Below, piece after piece: positions 52,321 through 61,189 of a stretch of DNA of 64,000 nt. The translations under genes and the position numbers were made by a program. The notes beneath the pieces were generated by a model, which saw only the letters and a program-made list of their open reading frames with translations, had not been told where the DNA came from and did no database searches. This stretch comes from Pusillimonas minor (lineage in GTDB: Bacteria > Pseudomonadota > Gammaproteobacteria > Burkholderiales > Burkholderiaceae_B), in NCBI RefSeq assembly GCF_014237865.1, contig NZ_JACJUU010000001.1, forward strand, positions 434,001-498,000, given 5' to 3'. Numbering within the stretch: the first letter of the stretch is position 1; each line of letters begins with the position of its first letter.

Positions 52321-52899
52321 ATGTCATCGCAAAAAGACCAAGAATTAGCTGCACGCCTAGAACACGCTCACGAACTGTCCAATGCGCAGCGAACCGCGCT
52401 CTACAAGGAACTTGAGCGTTACGCTGCACGTGACCTATACGGTGCCAGTCGGTTGTGCAAAGATCACCTATCAAAAGAAGCCGACCTACGACTGCCCTTG
52501 TCGATCCAGGTTGCGCCCATGCTGGCCAAGCACTTCGAAATGCGTATGGAGGCACAGCGCCGCGCTGTTGACTTGTACTTTGAGCAAGACAAGCAGATGC
52601 GCCAACCTGAGGCCGGCAAACAGTACGTTGGACCTGTGGTTGGCACCACGCCCAACTGTGTCGTTCAGCTCGATAAAGAAACCGGCGATCTGATCGTTCA
52701 CGCAAAAACCAGCCTCGTTTGCGCCTTTGAAGCGGCCGAGCGCGATAAAGACCTTTCAATTCACTATCCCAATGTTGCTATCGGTGGTGTTGGCCTGGTC
52801 ACGCGCGTTGAGCATGAACAGCAAATGGATGCGGGTATGAGCCTGGGTCGAGAACTTACCGCCTCTAAATCTGAACCTTCCATGGAACGCAGCTTATGA
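52321..52899 (+). CDS. KfrB-like domain protein
   Basis: 192-residue soluble protein starting MSSQKDQELAARLEHAHELS directly after AAGGAG. The first 90 residues are helical. Residues 100-165 (GKQYVGPVVGTTPNCVVQLD, LIVHAKTSLVCAF, LSIHYPNVAIGGVGLV) match the small beta domain called KfrB, found in IncP plasmid stability and transfer proteins. It lies between virB8 and virB9 and overlaps the virB9 start by 4 bp. Role unclear. Confidence 0.6.
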   Translation: MSSQKDQELAARLEHAHELSNAQRTALYKELERYAARDLYGASRLCKDHLSKEADLRLPLSIQVAPMLAKHFEMRMEAQRRAVDLYFEQDKQMRQPEAGKQYVGPVVGTTPNCVVQLDKETGDLIVHAKTSLVCAFEAAERDKDLSIHYPNVAIGGVGLVTRVEHEQQMDAGMSLGRELTASKSEPSMERSL

Positions 52900-53708
52900 T
52901 CTTGCGCACGTTGACGGCGCTGTGCCTGGGTCTGGCGGTAACGCTCACCCCCGGCCAGTCCCTCGCTCTGGATAATCCCAAGGCCTCCCCTAAAGACGCC
53001 CGAATTCGCAGCACCGAATATGACCCGGCCAACGTTATCGCGGTCAATACAGTGGCTGGCGTATCCACACACATTGTGCTGGCTGATGATGAGACCTACG
53101 TCACCCATGCCTTTGGCGACGCTTTGGCCTATGACTTTCAGCAAGTGGGCAAGCACTTGCTACTTAAACCCATCGCGGCAAATGCTGACACCAACTTAAT
53201 TGTCATCACCGACAAACGTAATTACGCCTTTTTGCTTCAAAACGCTGCACCCGGCAAGGGCAAGGAAACCCACCGCATTACGTTGAACTACCCTGAAAGC
53301 GAGGCGGCGATCAGCGCCGCTCAGGCCGCGCAGCATCAAATCAACCAGGCCCTGGATCAAACCGGCGTTGCCATTAACTGGCAGAGCTACACCATGAGTG
53401 GTGACCAATCATTGGCACCTGTCAACGCCTGGGATGATGGCGCACAGACCTGGCTGCGTTTTGCACCTGGGCAAGACTTACCCGCCGTTTACTTTGTCGA
53501 TGCTGACGGCAATGAAGTCATAGCCAACCGCCATATGGCAGACGCTCAAACGATCGTCATGCATCGCATTGCGGCCAAGTGGCATTTACGTCTGGGTGAA
53601 CAGGTGTTGGCGATTCACAATGAAAGTAGCCATCAAGCCCGCCCGATGCCCACACGAACAATCTCACCTGACGTTGAGCGTGTATTGCGCACGGAGGCTT
53701 TGCCATGA
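52896..53708 (+). CDS. virB9: VirB9-like outer-membrane complex protein
   Basis: Periplasmic/outer-membrane core component, 270 residues, with a signal peptide (LTALCLGLAVTLTPGQSLA). NVIAVNTVAGVSTHIVLADD and AYDFQQVGKHLLLKPIAANA-type blocks form the N-domain; the C-domain (FVDADGNEVIANRHMADAQT) contacts VirB7 and VirB10 in model systems. No Cys expected to pair with VirB7 stands out. ATGA overlaps at both ends. Confidence 0.92.
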   Translation: MILRTLTALCLGLAVTLTPGQSLALDNPKASPKDARIRSTEYDPANVIAVNTVAGVSTHIVLADDETYVTHAFGDALAYDFQQVGKHLLLKPIAANADTNLIVITDKRNYAFLLQNAAPGKGKETHRITLNYPESEAAISAAQAAQHQINQALDQTGVAINWQSYTMSGDQSLAPVNAWDDGAQTWLRFAPGQDLPAVYFVDADGNEVIANRHMADAQTIVMHRIAAKWHLRLGEQVLAIHNESSHQARPMPTRTISPDVERVLRTEALP

Positions 53709-54904
53709 GTTGGTTCAAATCTGAGCGAGGTTCATCCGCTGCCATCGATGCTGTCGCCCAAATTGAGGCACAGACGCAAACTATCGTTGACGATCAAGGG
53801 CCTGCGGACTTTAATGATGCTGCACGACCCATGGCGCCCGGTGCCAAAGCTTTTTTGCTGATGTTGGCCGCAACGGTGCTGTTCTTGCTGGTGTTGCTTA
53901 TCCTTCGTTTGAACGGAAAAAGCGCTAACGAGGACACTAAAAGCGGCATTACCAGGAGCAAGATCGAGAACGTGTTGCCTGAGTTAAAGCTTAGCCAACC
54001 ACTCTTACCGCCTGCGCCGGCTCCCACCCCAAAAGTAGAACCGGCCCCTTTGGTTCCTGAACTCGCCCAGGCCACTACCCCTTCAGACCCGCCCAGAGGA
54101 AAGCTACTTTTCGAAGACCCTATCGAGAAGCGACGCCTCACCCCTGGCCTGCAAGGTCAACAAAGTGGCCAGACAAGCGCAAACGATAAAAATAGTGCAA
54201 CGTCCGGTGCCAACCAACAACGGGATGAAGGCCCCATGGCCGATCGCTTGCGCCCACTTCGCCTAGCCATGGCCAAGGCCGGGCTCTTGCAAAACCGAGA
54301 CTTGTTGCTTACTCAAGGGGCCATGATCGACTGCGTTCAGCAAACCAAGTTCGTCTCAGCTCAGGCCGGGATGATTACTTGCTACGCCACGCGTGAAGTG
54401 CGCTCGGTCAGTGGACGTGTCGTACTCATTGATCCAGGCACTATCTTTGTGGGCTATCAACAAGGCGTGCTCGCGCATGGCCAACCCCGAATCGGGATTG
54501 TCTGGTCACGCCTGGAGACACCTGACGGTGTGGTGGTGCATTTGGACTCACCCGGTACCGGCGCGCTTGGCGAGGCAGGCCTGGACGGAGAGATTGATAC
54601 GCACTTTGCTGCCCGGTTCGGCGGGGCCATCATGATCAGCCTGATTGGTGACATTGGCAATTGGGTGAGCCGCCAAGGTAGTGGTAGCAGCAATGAAGGC
54701 AGCATCCGCTTTGATAACTCAAGTGATGCGGCCCAACAGGCCATCACCACCGTATTGGACAACACCATCAATATCCCGCCCACGCTTTACCGCAATCAGG
54801 CCGGTCGAATCGGGATTTACGTTGCCCGCGACCTGGACTTCAGCAGTGTTTATGCGCTGCGCCCAGCCCAAAGCAATGACCCCATGCTAAGCCAGCGCCG
54901 ATAG
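53705..54904 (+). CDS. virB10: VirB10-like energy-sensing core protein
   Basis: Spans both membranes of the core complex, 399 residues. A cytosolic N-terminus, one membrane segment (AFLLMLAATVLFLLVLLILR), and a Pro-rich periplasmic linker (PAPTPKVEPAPLVPEL) precede the TrbI-type beta-barrel: TQGAMIDCVQQTKFVSAQAG, VLIDPGTIFVGYQQGVLAHG and GRIGIYVARDLDFSSVY. Confidence 0.94.
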   Translation: MSWFKSERGSSAAIDAVAQIEAQTQTIVDDQGPADFNDAARPMAPGAKAFLLMLAATVLFLLVLLILRLNGKSANEDTKSGITRSKIENVLPELKLSQPLLPPAPAPTPKVEPAPLVPELAQATTPSDPPRGKLLFEDPIEKRRLTPGLQGQQSGQTSANDKNSATSGANQQRDEGPMADRLRPLRLAMAKAGLLQNRDLLLTQGAMIDCVQQTKFVSAQAGMITCYATREVRSVSGRVVLIDPGTIFVGYQQGVLAHGQPRIGIVWSRLETPDGVVVHLDSPGTGALGEAGLDGEIDTHFAARFGGAIMISLIGDIGNWVSRQGSGSSNEGSIRFDNSSDAAQQAITTVLDNTINIPPTLYRNQAGRIGIYVARDLDFSSVYALRPAQSNDPMLSQRR

Positions 54905-54936
54905 CCGCCTGCCTACGTTCTCCCCCCTTCACGCCG

Positions 54937-54964
54937 CCCTTGCGCTGCGCGAGCAGTGCAAGGG
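54937..54964 (+). promoter_or_regulatory. Hairpin between virB10 and virB11
   Basis: 12-bp stem CCCTTGCGCTGC / GCAGTGCAAGGG (one G-T pair) with a GCGA tetraloop, 26 bp before the virB11 start. No T-run follows, so it is not a classical terminator; it may stabilise or attenuate the transcript. Confidence 0.5.
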
Positions 54965-54990
54965 ATACCCACATTTAGAAAGTTGTGAAT

Positions 54991-56052
54991 ATGACAACCT
55001 CAAATCTAGCCGCCGTCTCAGATGCTCGACCCACTGCACCCGCTCAACCAGAACCAAACTCTAGCAAGGGCCTGGCCTTACGCCAGATGCTCAGACCCGT
55101 CTCAATCTACCTTCGTGATGACGAGGTGCGTGAGGTCACCATCCCCAGGCCAGGCACTATCTTTGTGCGTATCAAGGGCGCCTGGCACGAAAAGTCAGCC
55201 CCTGAACTTACGTTTGACTACCTCAAAGCGCTCGTCGCTACGATGGCCAGCTACAACAACGTCAACTTTTCGCCAATCATGTCGCTCAAGCTGCTTGACG
55301 GGGAGCGCGGTCAGGTCATGCAGCCGCCAGCGGTGCTGGAAGACACGATCTCGATCAACATTCGTAAGCACAGCTCTATTGTCAAAAGCCTGGATGAACT
55401 GACTGAGGAAGGCGCGTTTAGCGACTGGCAAGACACCAGTGACCCAATCGGTGACACAACCCACCTCAATGATGTCGACAAGCACCTTCTGGCCCTCAAA
55501 GACCGTGGCGATATGCGCGCTTTTCTTGAATTTGCGGCACTTCATCACAAAAACATCATCATTGGCGGCAAAACAGGATCGGGCAAAACCACGTTTGCAC
55601 GCAGCCTTATTGAGCGAATCCCCGATACCGAGCGCCTGATCACCATTGAGGACGTCCATGAGCTGTTCTTGCCCAACCATCCGAACCGCGTTCATCTGAT
55701 CTACGGCAAAGGAGTTGGCCAGGTCAGTGCCACTGATTGCGTAGAGGCTTGCATGCGCAGCTCACCGGATCGGATCTTCTTATCGGAGCTTCGCGGCGCA
55801 GAAGCCTGGGAGTACCTGGCGGCACTGAACACCGGGCACCCGGGCTCAATTACGACCATCCATGCCAATAGCGCACGGGATGTTTTTGATCGGGTCGCCA
55901 TGTTGATAAAGCAGTCCGTTGCAGGCAACCAGATTGATGTCAACACGTTGCGTAGCTATTTGCACTCAACCTTGGACATCGCCCTGTACTTTGCAAATTA
56001 CAAGCTGGCGCAGGTCTACTTCAAGCCGCAGCGGCCCAGTGAAACAGCCTGA
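54991..56052 (+). CDS. virB11: VirB11 secretion ATPase
   Basis: Hexameric traffic ATPase of the mating pore, 353 residues. Walker A IIIGGKTGSGKTTFARSL, Asp box LITIEDVHELF, Walker B SPDRIFLSELRGAEAWEYL and His box GSITTIHANSARD are all intact. A GTG six bases upstream (54985) is also open; the ATG is preferred. Last gene of the virB set. Confidence 0.95.
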   Translation: MTTSNLAAVSDARPTAPAQPEPNSSKGLALRQMLRPVSIYLRDDEVREVTIPRPGTIFVRIKGAWHEKSAPELTFDYLKALVATMASYNNVNFSPIMSLKLLDGERGQVMQPPAVLEDTISINIRKHSSIVKSLDELTEEGAFSDWQDTSDPIGDTTHLNDVDKHLLALKDRGDMRAFLEFAALHHKNIIIGGKTGSGKTTFARSLIERIPDTERLITIEDVHELFLPNHPNRVHLIYGKGVGQVSATDCVEACMRSSPDRIFLSELRGAEAWEYLAALNTGHPGSITTIHANSARDVFDRVAMLIKQSVAGNQIDVNTLRSYLHSTLDIALYFANYKLAQVYFKPQRPSETA

Positions 56053-56073
56053 CCTTAAACAAAAGGAATGCAC

Positions 56074-56340
56074 ATGACGCGCACAAGACACGAGCACAGC
56101 CTGCGCAATCAGGAAATCGGCCAGGCTTACATGATCATGTTGGATGTCTATGACCAGTGCCGGCGCAATCAGATGAGTGATAGCGCAACGTTAGCGGCAA
56201 TTAAATCGGCAAACCCTTGGGGGCAAGCGGAGCAATGGCCCCAAAAGGCCTGGCTCATTGCGCTAAGAGAGTTTTGTCGCGATTACAAACTGCCCCTACC
56301 GGTCTACGCCCGACATAAACCTGATCCGCGCAAGCACTAA
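56074..56340 (+). CDS. Hypothetical protein between virB11 and repA
   Basis: Unrecognised 88-residue protein starting MTRTRHEHSLRNQEIGQAYM, seven bases after AAAGGA. Helical and basic, rich in Trp (NPWGQAEQWPQKAWLIALRE), with no membrane segment. Could be a small regulator or replication accessory given its place before repA; this is inference only. Confidence 0.55.
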   Translation: MTRTRHEHSLRNQEIGQAYMIMLDVYDQCRRNQMSDSATLAAIKSANPWGQAEQWPQKAWLIALREFCRDYKLPLPVYARHKPDPRKH

Positions 56341-56428
56341 AAATTAGTGGCTTACCCCCTGGCGCCCGCCAATCGTTATCCCGTTGGATAAGCGATGCGA
56401 CACCTCCCCCATCGGTGAGATATAACCC

Positions 56429-57457
56429 ATGCAAAACCAGCAAACCCCTTTGGACAGAATCAAGTCCATGGCACTTTGCGCCCAGCGTAAACACCTGGAC
56501 GATAACGACGCTACAGTCCCCCTGCAGGCCCCCAAAAGCGAAAATCAGCCCGAAGTCGCCATGGCATCAATGCTGCGACATGCTCCGGCAGGAGATGCCC
56601 AGCGCGACCTCTTCGCCCCACCAATGTGGGACATTTCAACCAAGGACAGCCAGTCCATGATGGATGTTGCTGTGTTTCGCCTATCCAAACGAGACAAACG
56701 CCCTGGGGAAACCATCCATTACGAGCTGGCCGATGGGTATATCGAGGTCAAGGCCGGCCCAGACGGGATGGCCTCGGTCTGGGACTACGACATCATTTTG
56801 ATGGCGATTTCCTATCTCACCGAAGCCATGAACCGGCATAGAGAAGGTCGATGTGAGATGCCTACTCGACTTATCAGGCCCAGTGTCATGGAGATCCTAA
56901 AGTTCTGCCGGCGTCCCGTAGGCGGTCGACAATACGAAGAGCTAGAAAGCACGCTGGATCGGCTCAAGAACACAACACTCAAGATTGTCCGTACACGCAA
57001 AGGACGTAATGGGCGCGTCATTCGCATGGCTGAGGGTGAAGGGCTATTAAGCAACTACCGAGTACTGTCCTATGCAGAAAACGGCAAAGTTGCTAGTGTT
57101 GAGCTGGAAGTCCCCAACTGGATCTACCGGGAGGTCGTCCAGGCCCAGCAGCCTGAAATCCTGACCATTCACCCCGACTACTTTTTGATTGAACCTGGAA
57201 TCGGTCGATACCTTTATCGACTGGCTCGGCGCGTTGCAGGCCGCGGACGAGCGCGTTGGTCGTTCAAGCTGATCTATGAGCGCAGTGGCAGCACCGGCAC
57301 GTTTAAAGAGTTCTGCCGGATGCTGCGCAAGCAAATCCAGATCAACGATCTACCCGAGTATGTCTTGACCGAAGAACCGGGCAAAACAGGCCCGATGCTA
57401 GTCATCGTGAATCGCGAAGCAAGTATTGACGATAAGCCTGTGGAATCTGAAGAATAA
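56429..57457 (+). CDS. repA: Plasmid replication initiator RepA (RPA family)
   Basis: Initiator of vegetative plasmid replication, expected to bind the iterons that begin 10 bp after its stop. The 342 residues have a disordered N-terminus and a winged-helix core: VWDYDIILMAISYLTEAMNR, LIRPSVMEILKFCRRPVGGR, TTLKIVRTRKGRNGRVIRMA and LYRLARRVAGRGRARWSFKL. This belongs to the replication initiator protein A family of broad-host-range and betaproteobacterial plasmids. Its presence distinguishes this element from a plain genomic island. Confidence 0.88.
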   Translation: MQNQQTPLDRIKSMALCAQRKHLDDNDATVPLQAPKSENQPEVAMASMLRHAPAGDAQRDLFAPPMWDISTKDSQSMMDVAVFRLSKRDKRPGETIHYELADGYIEVKAGPDGMASVWDYDIILMAISYLTEAMNRHREGRCEMPTRLIRPSVMEILKFCRRPVGGRQYEELESTLDRLKNTTLKIVRTRKGRNGRVIRMAEGEGLLSNYRVLSYAENGKVASVELEVPNWIYREVVQAQQPEILTIHPDYFLIEPGIGRYLYRLARRVAGRGRARWSFKLIYERSGSTGTFKEFCRMLRKQIQINDLPEYVLTEEPGKTGPMLVIVNREASIDDKPVESEE

Positions 57458-57459
57458 GT

Positions 57460-57890
57460 ACGATCAGTGTGTAATAGACAAAGTTTTTATGCACGCCTGG
57501 GCGTGGCAAAAACTCAGAGTGCGGTGTGTAAAAGACAAAATTTCGCACTCAATTTAGCTCAAAAAATCAAACGTCGTCGGTGTGTAATAGACATTACGAG
57601 GCTGGTTTTTGTGAGCCAATCAGGGCGCAACACACACGCCAGTGTGTAAAAGACAAAGGTACCCGGTCAAATTCTGTGGATAACTACCAAACCATCGAAA
57701 TAGCGCTGTCTATTACACACCAAATCCTGTCTATTACACACCAAACGCTGTCTATTACACACCAAATGCTGTCTATTACACACCAGACACATTTTTAAGC
57801 CATTGATTTTGTGCTAGAAAAAGTGCTTTTCCACAGCCTAAAACTTATTAAAACATTTAAAACTTATTTAAAACAGGAAACGACCTGTGC
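57460..57890. other. Origin of replication (oriV) with two opposed iteron arrays
   Basis: Four direct copies of GTGTGTAA(T/A)AGACA start at 57467, 57524, 57580 and 57642 (spacing 56-62 bp). Four inverted copies TGTCTATTACACAC start at 57707, 57728, 57749 and 57770, with an exact 21-bp period. A perfect DnaA box (TGTGGATAA, 57675-57683) lies between the arrays. A strongly AT-rich stretch (57785-57885) follows and could be the unwinding element. Together with adjacent repA this is a complete iteron origin. Confidence 0.88.
57675..57683 (-). promoter_or_regulatory. DnaA box in oriV
   Basis: TGTGGATAA, the reverse complement of the consensus TTATCCACA, placed between the direct and inverted iteron arrays. 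Confidence 0.75.
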
Positions 57891-58395
57891 ACAACTGCAC
57901 CGCCGTGAAAACAGCGAGCGCTTTTTTCGCGCTTTCGCGCGCCTACCCTTCGGTCGCTGCGCTCCCTTCGCCCCGACGCCTGACGGCGCCGGCCTGTGAT
58001 AACACCAGTCCCCTTCCCTTCGGGCGGGGAAAGGTGGACCCCTGACAACGGACGCATGCCTAGGAGGCTTACGCCTAGCCCCCCCACCGTTCGTCGACGA
58101 GAACAAAAGTCGTTTTTAGGTGACCCAGGGCCAGCCCAGGCCTGAGCACGAACCGACACCTAAGACTGCACCCGCCTGCGCCCCTCGCAGTTCGCCCGGC
58201 GGCGTGAACCACCCTGCCAGCAGGTAGCACCCGTTACGGGCTTTGCCCGACATCGCTTCGGCCATGGCGAGGGATCGCTACGGCTGGACAACCCAACCGC
58301 ATTTCACCGAGCCAATGCGCTCACCCCATAACCACCCAAGGCATCTGGCACCCCTTCGATCGGCGTCAGTGCTTTCACACACCTTTGGAGTTTCC
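57891..58395. other. GC-rich non-coding region, candidate oriT and stbB leader
   Basis: About 500 bp of GC-rich DNA with short inverted repeats (for example CGCG-CTTT-CGCG at 57931-57942 and AGGC-TTAC-GCCT near 58065) and no credible gene; the open frames crossing it lack start signals. In R388 the transfer origin lies close to the stb and relaxase genes, which makes this the best place for oriT here, but I found no recognisable nic site. Confidence 0.4.
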
Positions 58396-59103
58396 ATGCG
58401 AATCGCTGTTGTTAATTTTTCCGGATCTGTTGGTAAAACCGTCGTCACCAGCCACCTGCTGGCCCCGCGCATTCCTGAGGCCGAAATCATCGCCGTTGAA
58501 TCCACCAACGAGTCGGCCGCCGACCTTGGCCTTGACGTCGATCAGTTGCGCGGCGCGCACTTTGGCAAGCTCTTTCGCAAACTGCTGACAGCCCGCGCTG
58601 CCATCGTGGACGTGGGCGCCTCAAACATCGAGGACTTTCTGGCCGAACTTAACAAATACGACCAGGCGCAAGCCGAAATCGATTGCTTCGTGCTGCCGGT
58701 AGTGCCAACAGGCAAAGCCCAGCGCGAGACCATCAAAACAATCGAAGCCCTCAGTCGAGCTGGCGTCACGCCAGAGCGCATTCGCGTGCTGTTTAACCGC
58801 GTCGATGTGAGTGCTGTGGAGGAGTTTGCACCGATCTTCGCCTACGCGCAGCTATCTCGCGCTTTCTTGGCCAACCCGCAAGCCCAGATTCTGGAAAGCG
58901 AGGTATTCGACTTGCTGGCCAACCGGCGTCTGACCATCGAGGCCATCGTCGCTGATCAAACCGATTACCGCGCAAAGGTGCGCGAAACCGACCCCAATGA
59001 CGATGAAGAAATTGACCGACTCAGTGACCTTGCCGCCTTGCAAAGTCTGGCGCGCCCAGTCCACCGCGAACTCGACCAAACGTTCAAAGCCCTCTTCACT
59101 TAG
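58396..59103 (+). CDS. StbB/ParA-like plasmid stability ATPase
   Basis: 235-residue ATPase-like protein starting MRIAVVNFSGSVGKTVVTSH after GGAG. The P-loop is the deviant form GSVGKT; AAIVDVGASNIEDFL corresponds to the Walker B region and VLPVVPTGKAQRETIKTIEA is seen in StbB proteins. In IncW R388 StbB acts on plasmid location and transfer. Here it lies upstream of the coupling protein and relaxase genes, a similar arrangement, and no ParB partner is visible. The frame extending upstream to 58243 is not supported. Confidence 0.83.
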   Translation: MRIAVVNFSGSVGKTVVTSHLLAPRIPEAEIIAVESTNESAADLGLDVDQLRGAHFGKLFRKLLTARAAIVDVGASNIEDFLAELNKYDQAQAEIDCFVLPVVPTGKAQRETIKTIEALSRAGVTPERIRVLFNRVDVSAVEEFAPIFAYAQLSRAFLANPQAQILESEVFDLLANRRLTIEAIVADQTDYRAKVRETDPNDDEEIDRLSDLAALQSLARPVHRELDQTFKALFT

Positions 59104-59111
59104 ACCTGTCT

Positions 59112-59501
59112 ATGCACGTCGAACACGAAACCCCAGCCACATCGCGCTCCAAGCTCGAATACCTGTATCGCGATCTGCTTATCGAAGGCCATAGCCTGGC
59201 CCAGCGCCAAGAGGCGATCGGTAAGCAAATCGATGAAGCATCAATGCGCATCGAGAGCTTCACAGGACAGCTGCGTCATGCCACGCATCACGCTACGCAA
59301 CAGGCTGCAGCGCGCATCGAAAAAGCCGGCGAAGACGCCACCACCACGCTCAACCAGGCCAATCAGCGCCTCTTAATCACACAACAACACCTCACCAGGG
59401 TTGGGCAAGGCAACGTGAAAGTCACCGCCGCAATCGCCGCGACTGCCGGCGCACTGGGCGGCCTGTTAGGTGTGCTGGTCACAACGTTGCTATTGGGCTG
59501 A
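59112..59501 (+). CDS. Coiled-coil protein with C-terminal membrane anchor (StbC position)
   Basis: 129 residues with a long coiled-coil region (residues 12-95: SLAQRQEAIGKQIDEASMRI, QQAAARIEKAGEDATTTLNQ) ending in one Gly/Ala-rich membrane segment (AAIAATAGALGGLLGVLVTT). It begins 8 bp after the StbB-like gene. StbC occupies the same place in R388, but clear sequence resemblance is not evident; it may tether the ATPase or relaxosome to the membrane. Confidence 0.68.
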   Translation: MHVEHETPATSRSKLEYLYRDLLIEGHSLAQRQEAIGKQIDEASMRIESFTGQLRHATHHATQQAAARIEKAGEDATTTLNQANQRLLITQQHLTRVGQGNVKVTAAIAATAGALGGLLGVLVTTLLLG

Positions 59502-59542
59502 ACAGTAGCCCGCCCACTCTTACCTCTTCTTGGAGATGCCTC

Positions 59543-61189
59543 ATGGCGCCGGATATACGTCGTCGGATTATCAAGCTCTCGCTCGTCGTTTTGCCCTTCT
59601 CTGCATGGCTGCTGACCGCCATGGCTCTGAGCGGCACGTCCATCCAATCGATTAACTTCTTGCTGCTCTCGCACTGGATACGGTCAACCCTTGCGTATCC
59701 ACCGCTCATGATCGCCCTGGGCGCAGGCCTGATACTGAGCTTTATCCTGGCTATTTCGCTCAAAAAAATCTCTAAGAGCGAGGGCTTTGATGGGGCGGGC
59801 TACAAGCGCCATATTCGCGGTACCGAGGTCGTGCCGTTCAAGCGATTGGTTCGTCTATGTACCGAAAAGGGAACCCAGCAAGTCCGTATTGCTGGCGTCC
59901 CCATGCCAGCCTCTGTTGAGAACCTTCACTTGTTGATCAATGGTGCGACTGGCTCCGGTAAGTCGGTACTGCTGCGCGAGCTGATGCTCTCGGCGCTCAA
60001 ACGTGGCGATCGCATGGTCGTCGTAGACCCCAACGGGGATCTGTACAGCAAGTTCGGCCGACCGGACGATGTCATCCTGAATCCCTACGATGAGCGCACC
60101 CAACCCTGGATGTACTTTAACGAGGTCAGGGCTGAGTACGATTGGAAGCGCTTGTCATATTCCGTGGTTCCGCTAGGTGCAGATGCCAATGCCGAAGAAT
60201 GGAACAGCTTTGGTCGCCTGCTCTTACGTGCTGTCTCCCGCAAGCTATTTGAGCTGAACATTCACGATATCAACCAGGTCAACTATTGGTGTTGCGAGGC
60301 GCCGTTCAAAGAAATTCAGACATTCCTCAAAGACACCGAAGCTGCATCACTGTTTGCAGGCGCATCCGAATCGACCCGGGCCTTTGACTCGGCGCGGTTC
60401 GTGCTGTCCAACAAGCTGTCGGAGCATCGTTCGATGCCCACCGGCGACTTCAGTATCCGGGACTGGATGGAAAACGGCAAAGGTTGCCTGTACATCACCT
60501 GGCGCGAAGACATGAAAACAGCGATGAAGCCCCTGCTTTCTGCTTGGGTCGACGTTTTCTGCTCCTCGATCCTATCCATGCCCGAAAGCGCCCACCGACG
60601 CTGGTGGCTGCTGATTGACGAGCTGGCCTCGCTGGAAAAGCTGGCATCCCTTGAAGACGTGCTCACCAAAGGTCGTAAGCACGGCGTGCGCGTCGTGGCA
60701 GGCCTGCAGACCGTCTCCCAGCTCGATGAGATCTACGGCAAACACATGTCCCAAACCCTACGGGCCAGTTTTCGTAACCTGGTGGTGCTGGGCGGCTCTA
60801 AAACTGACGCCGAGACCGCCAAGGAAATGTCCACGGCACTGGGCGAGCATGAGGTTGCCCGACCGGAATACACCGACTCACGCAATCCGGGGGGCTCCCG
60901 AGGCACCAGCGAACGACTGGTTCGGCAAACTGAAGCCGTGGTCACAGCCGCGCAAATTCAGGCCTTGCCAGAGCTGACGGGCTACGTCGCCTTTGCTGAA
61001 GATCGGCCGATCGCCAAATTTGTGCTCAAGCCCCTTTCGTTTGTCACCCGAAACCCCTCATTTATTGAACAAACAACGCTGTCAGCTCGCCCAGCATCAA
61101 ACACGACCTGGGATGAAGACGGCGTAGTTACCACGCATTGGAGTAGCAATGATCTCCCTGAAGACCCTACACAGGGGCAACGCGAATAA
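59543..61189 (+). CDS. Type IV coupling protein (TrwB/VirD4-like)
   Basis: Membrane ATPase that hands the relaxase-DNA complex to the mating pore. 548 residues: two N-terminal membrane segments (LVVLPFSAWLLTAMALSG and LMIALGAGLILSFILAISLK), Walker A LINGATGSGKSVLLREL near residue 137, Walker B RRWWLLIDELASLEKLASLE, and the KGRKHGVRVVAGLQTVSQL motif. GGAG precedes the ATG. It resembles TrwB of R388 in length and order. The relaxase gene begins within its last 41 bp. Confidence 0.94.
   Translation: MAPDIRRRIIKLSLVVLPFSAWLLTAMALSGTSIQSINFLLLSHWIRSTLAYPPLMIALGAGLILSFILAISLKKISKSEGFDGAGYKRHIRGTEVVPFKRLVRLCTEKGTQQVRIAGVPMPASVENLHLLINGATGSGKSVLLRELMLSALKRGDRMVVVDPNGDLYSKFGRPDDVILNPYDERTQPWMYFNEVRAEYDWKRLSYSVVPLGADANAEEWNSFGRLLLRAVSRKLFELNIHDINQVNYWCCEAPFKEIQTFLKDTEAASLFAGASESTRAFDSARFVLSNKLSEHRSMPTGDFSIRDWMENGKGCLYITWREDMKTAMKPLLSAWVDVFCSSILSMPESAHRRWWLLIDELASLEKLASLEDVLTKGRKHGVRVVAGLQTVSQLDEIYGKHMSQTLRASFRNLVVLGGSKTDAETAKEMSTALGEHEVARPEYTDSRNPGGSRGTSERLVRQTEAVVTAAQIQALPELTGYVAFAEDRPIAKFVLKPLSFVTRNPSFIEQTTLSARPASNTTWDEDGVVTTHWSSNDLPEDPTQGQRE

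Noticed and set aside
57460-57790. Short repeats after repA as a CRISPR array
   Set aside because: The repeats are 14 bp, occur in both orientations, and lie beside a replication initiator with a DnaA box; they are iterons.
58243-58395. N-terminal extension of the StbB-like protein
   Set aside because: The P-loop start MRIAVVNFSG at 58396 has GGAG upstream; the extension is low-quality sequence in GC-rich non-coding DNA.
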